Positions 62,093-64,000 of a DNA stretch of 64,000 nucleotides are shown here, piece after piece. Source of the stretch: Aliiroseovarius sp. (GTDB lineage: Bacteria > Pseudomonadota > Alphaproteobacteria > Rhodobacterales > Rhodobacteraceae); NCBI RefSeq assembly GCF_030148435.1, contig NZ_JASBTN010000001.1, positions 1-64,000 of the forward strand, written 5' to 3'. Position numbers and translations under genes: made by a program. Positions within the stretch are counted from its first letter, which is position 1. Each line of letters opens with the position of its first letter. The notes beneath the pieces were generated by a model that was not told the origin of the DNA, did not search any database, and worked only from the letters and a program-made list of their open reading frames with translations.

Positions 62093-62120
62093 ACCTCCGG
62101 CGCCATGAGGCGGCGGGGGT
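62093..62120 (+). terminator. Intercistronic hairpin between binding protein and permease
   Basis: ACCTCCGGCGCC (62093-62104) pairs with GGCGGCGGGGGT (62109-62120) around ATGA with one mismatch and one wobble. It lies between the two TRAP genes and lacks a strong T-run, so it probably gives partial termination or stabilises the upstream message, raising binding-protein output over permease. Confidence 0.5.
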
Positions 62121-62157
62121 CTTCGTGCTTTCAGGTTACGGGGACATGAGGGGCAAG

Positions 62158-64000
62158 ATGTCACAAGACAGGACCGACACGCCGCAATCCGATCAGAATG
62201 ACGCGGCGCTCGAAGATTTCATCGCCGACAGCGATACCGGCGGGCGCCAGCCTGACGATGCCTTCGGCAAGGCCGCGCTGTGGTACATTCCGCTGGTATG
62301 GTCGCTCTACCAGCTTTGGATCGCGTCACCGCTGCCCTTCATCCTGAAGGTCGGTGTGTGGAACGACACCCAGACACGGGCGATCCACCTGGGGTTCGCG
62401 GTGCTTCTGGCCTTCATCGCCTTCCCCGGGCTGAAAGGCAGCCCGCGCAACCGCATCCCGATCCCGACCTGGGTCCTGGCCGTGGTCGGTGCGCTGGCGT
62501 CCTCCTACCTGTTTTATAATTATGTCGGCGTGGCCAACCGGACCGGCAACCCGAATACGCTGGACCTTGTGGTGTCCGTCATCGGTATCGTGCTTCTGAT
62601 GGAGGCCGCGCGCCGTTCGCTGGGCTTCCCGCTGATGGGCGTGGCGTTGTTCTTCCTGGCTTATGTCTTCTTCGGCTCCTGGTCGGGCCTTCCGGAAGTG
62701 ATCCAGTGGAAGGGTGCCTCGATCAACAAGGCGATGAGCCACATGTGGCTGACCACCGAAGGCGTCTTCGGCGTGGCGCTGGGCGTGTCCTCGGGCTTTG
62801 TCTTTCTTTTCGTGCTGTTTGGCGCGCTTCTGAACCAGGCGGGGGCGGGCAACTATTTCCTGCAACTGGCCTTTGCGGCCCTGGGGCACCTGCGGGGCGG
62901 CCCGGCGAAAGCCGCGGTCATTGCCTCGGCGGCGACCGGCCTGATCTCGGGCTCGTCCATCGCCAACGTCGTCACCACCGGCACCTTTACCATCCCGCTG
63001 ATGAAGAAGGTCGGCTTTCCCGCGACCAAGGCCGGCGCGGTCGAGGTCTCCTCGTCCATCAACGGCGTTCTGACCCCGCCGGTCATGGGCGCGGTGGCCT
63101 TCCTGATGACCGAATATGTCGGCATTTCCTATATCGAAGTGGTCAAGACCGCCATCGTGCCAGCCGCGATCTCATATGTCGCGCTGGTCTATATCGTGCA
63201 TCTTGAGGCGCTCAAGATGGGCATGACCGGCACCTCGCGCATGCACCCGGTGAAGTTCATGCTGGGCGCGATCTTCATCATCGCCACGTCGATCGTTATC
63301 GCCGGGGGAACGCTGTTTCTGACCGGGCTGATCGTCGATGTGCTGCAAGGCGCGCTGGGTGCGGCTTCAACCTGGGTGATCGTGGTGATCATGGCGGTGC
63401 TTTATGTGCTGGCCGTACGCTTTGCCGCGGGTCAGAAGGATCTGGAAATGAGCATCGAGAGCATGCAGCATCTGCCGCCCACGCGCGAGATATTCAAGAC
63501 CGGCATCCACTACATCATGCCGATCCTGCTGCTCATGTACCTCTTGATGATCGAGCGCAAATCGCCCGGCCTGTCGGCCTTCTGGTCGGCCATTGCCATG
63601 CTGGTGATCCTGGCCACGCAGAACCCGCTCAAAGCCTATTTCCGGGGTCAGAGCGATATAGGTGCGCAGATCCGTCAGGGGATTGTCGATATCGCCGACG
63701 GGTTGATCATCGGTGCGCGCAACATGATCGGTCTGGCGGCGGCCATGGGTGTCGCGGGTATTATCGTCGGCGCCGTGACCCTGACCGGGATCGGTCAGGT
63801 GATGGCCGAATTCGTCGAGTTCCTGTCGGGTGGCAACCTGCTGGCGATGCTGTTCTTCGTGGCGCTGATTTCGATCATCCTGGGCATGGGCCTGCCGACC
63901 ACGGCGAACTATATCGTCGTGTCGTCGCTGATGGCCGGTGTGGTGGTCGAACTTGGGGCGCAGAACGGGCTGATCGTGCCGCTGGTCGCGGTGCACATGT
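62158..64000 (+). CDS. TRAP transporter fused permease (TAXI type), partial
   Basis: At least 614 residues of a TRAP permease with the small (DctQ-like) and large (DctM-like) subunits fused; it runs off the right edge without a stop. A hydrophilic Asp/Gln-rich N-terminus of about 40 residues (MSQDRTDTPQSDQND) precedes many helices. AAVIASAATGLISGSSIANV and VEVSSSINGVLTPPVMGAVA are DctM-type signatures, and LGMGLPTTANYIVVSSLMAG appears near the end. ATG 62158 follows GGGGCAAG. It works with the upstream TAXI binding protein to import an organic anion with a sodium or proton gradient. Confidence 0.93.
   Translation, partial: MSQDRTDTPQSDQNDAALEDFIADSDTGGRQPDDAFGKAALWYIPLVWSLYQLWIASPLPFILKVGVWNDTQTRAIHLGFAVLLAFIAFPGLKGSPRNRIPIPTWVLAVVGALASSYLFYNYVGVANRTGNPNTLDLVVSVIGIVLLMEAARRSLGFPLMGVALFFLAYVFFGSWSGLPEVIQWKGASINKAMSHMWLTTEGVFGVALGVSSGFVFLFVLFGALLNQAGAGNYFLQLAFAALGHLRGGPAKAAVIASAATGLISGSSIANVVTTGTFTIPLMKKVGFPATKAGAVEVSSSINGVLTPPVMGAVAFLMTEYVGISYIEVVKTAIVPAAISYVALVYIVHLEALKMGMTGTSRMHPVKFMLGAIFIIATSIVIAGGTLFLTGLIVDVLQGALGAASTWVIVVIMAVLYVLAVRFAAGQKDLEMSIESMQHLPPTREIFKTGIHYIMPILLLMYLLMIERKSPGLSAFWSAIAMLVILATQNPLKAYFRGQSDIGAQIRQGIVDIADGLIIGARNMIGLAAAMGVAGIIVGAVTLTGIGQVMAEFVEFLSGGNLLAMLFFVALISIILGMGLPTTANYIVVSSLMAGVVVELGAQNGLIVPLVAVHM

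Noticed and set aside
1-64000. tRNA, rRNA, CRISPR, prophage or insertion-sequence signatures
   Set aside because: I looked for cloverleaf arms, regular spacer repeats, terminal inverted repeats with transposase motifs and integrase genes by eye and found none; faint or degenerate copies could be missed without a search tool.

Overview
The window looks like a chromosomal segment of an alphaproteobacterium of the Rhodobacterales (Roseobacter/Paracoccus-like). It is GC-rich, packed with ATGA/TTGA-overlapping operons, makes 5-aminolevulinate by the C4 route (HemA synthase), and carries glcDEF, a DUF1285 protein and a MoxR/DUF58/DUF4159 cluster. The ends are cut: a sulfotransferase-like gene leaves at the left edge and a TRAP permease gene leaves at the right edge. 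I saw no tRNA, rRNA, CRISPR array, insertion sequence or phage gene.

Layout. 1-9 kb: housekeeping and small-metabolite genes (glycosyltransferase, HIT protein, zinc-finger protein, polA, SGNH hydrolase, a VOC/WYL-regulator pair with a candidate operator, Hyi-type isomerase, DUF1285). 9-16 kb: a tightly coupled four-gene MoxR-DUF58-DUF4159 membrane/vWA operon. 16-31 kb: DUF599 pair, glycolate oxidase glcDEF, trypsin-like protease, Hsp20, an FMN-riboswitch-controlled EamA transporter (RibN-like), an ECF sigma factor coupled to a vWA membrane protein, succinate-semialdehyde dehydrogenase, hydrolases, then hemA.

32-54 kb is a denitrification island. Divergent nnrS and nirS share an intergenic region with two perfect TTGAC-N4-GTCAA boxes. 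Behind nirS come a NapC/NirT-type multiheme cytochrome fused to an ethylbenzene-dehydrogenase-like haem domain, a cupredoxin, and the haem d1 operon nirE-nirC-nirF-nirDL-nirG-nirH-nirJ-nirN-cbiX. Then follow the complete nitric oxide reductase operon norCBQDEF, a Crp/Fnr-type (Dnr/NnrR-like) regulator, and a box-led set of two small membrane proteins, a methyltransferase remnant and a MenA-like prenyltransferase. Together these genes reduce nitrite to NO and NO to N2O, make the d1 cofactor, mature NorCB and sense NO or low oxygen. nirC carries an in-frame TAG stop.

54-64 kb is a catabolic and transport region: a bile-acid:sodium-symporter-family carrier, an operon of GcvT-type FAD dehydrogenase, BKACE and class III aminotransferase, a divergent RpiR regulator, and a TAXI-type TRAP transporter. 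I infer a pathway for an N-methylated or beta-amino compound; the substrate is unknown.
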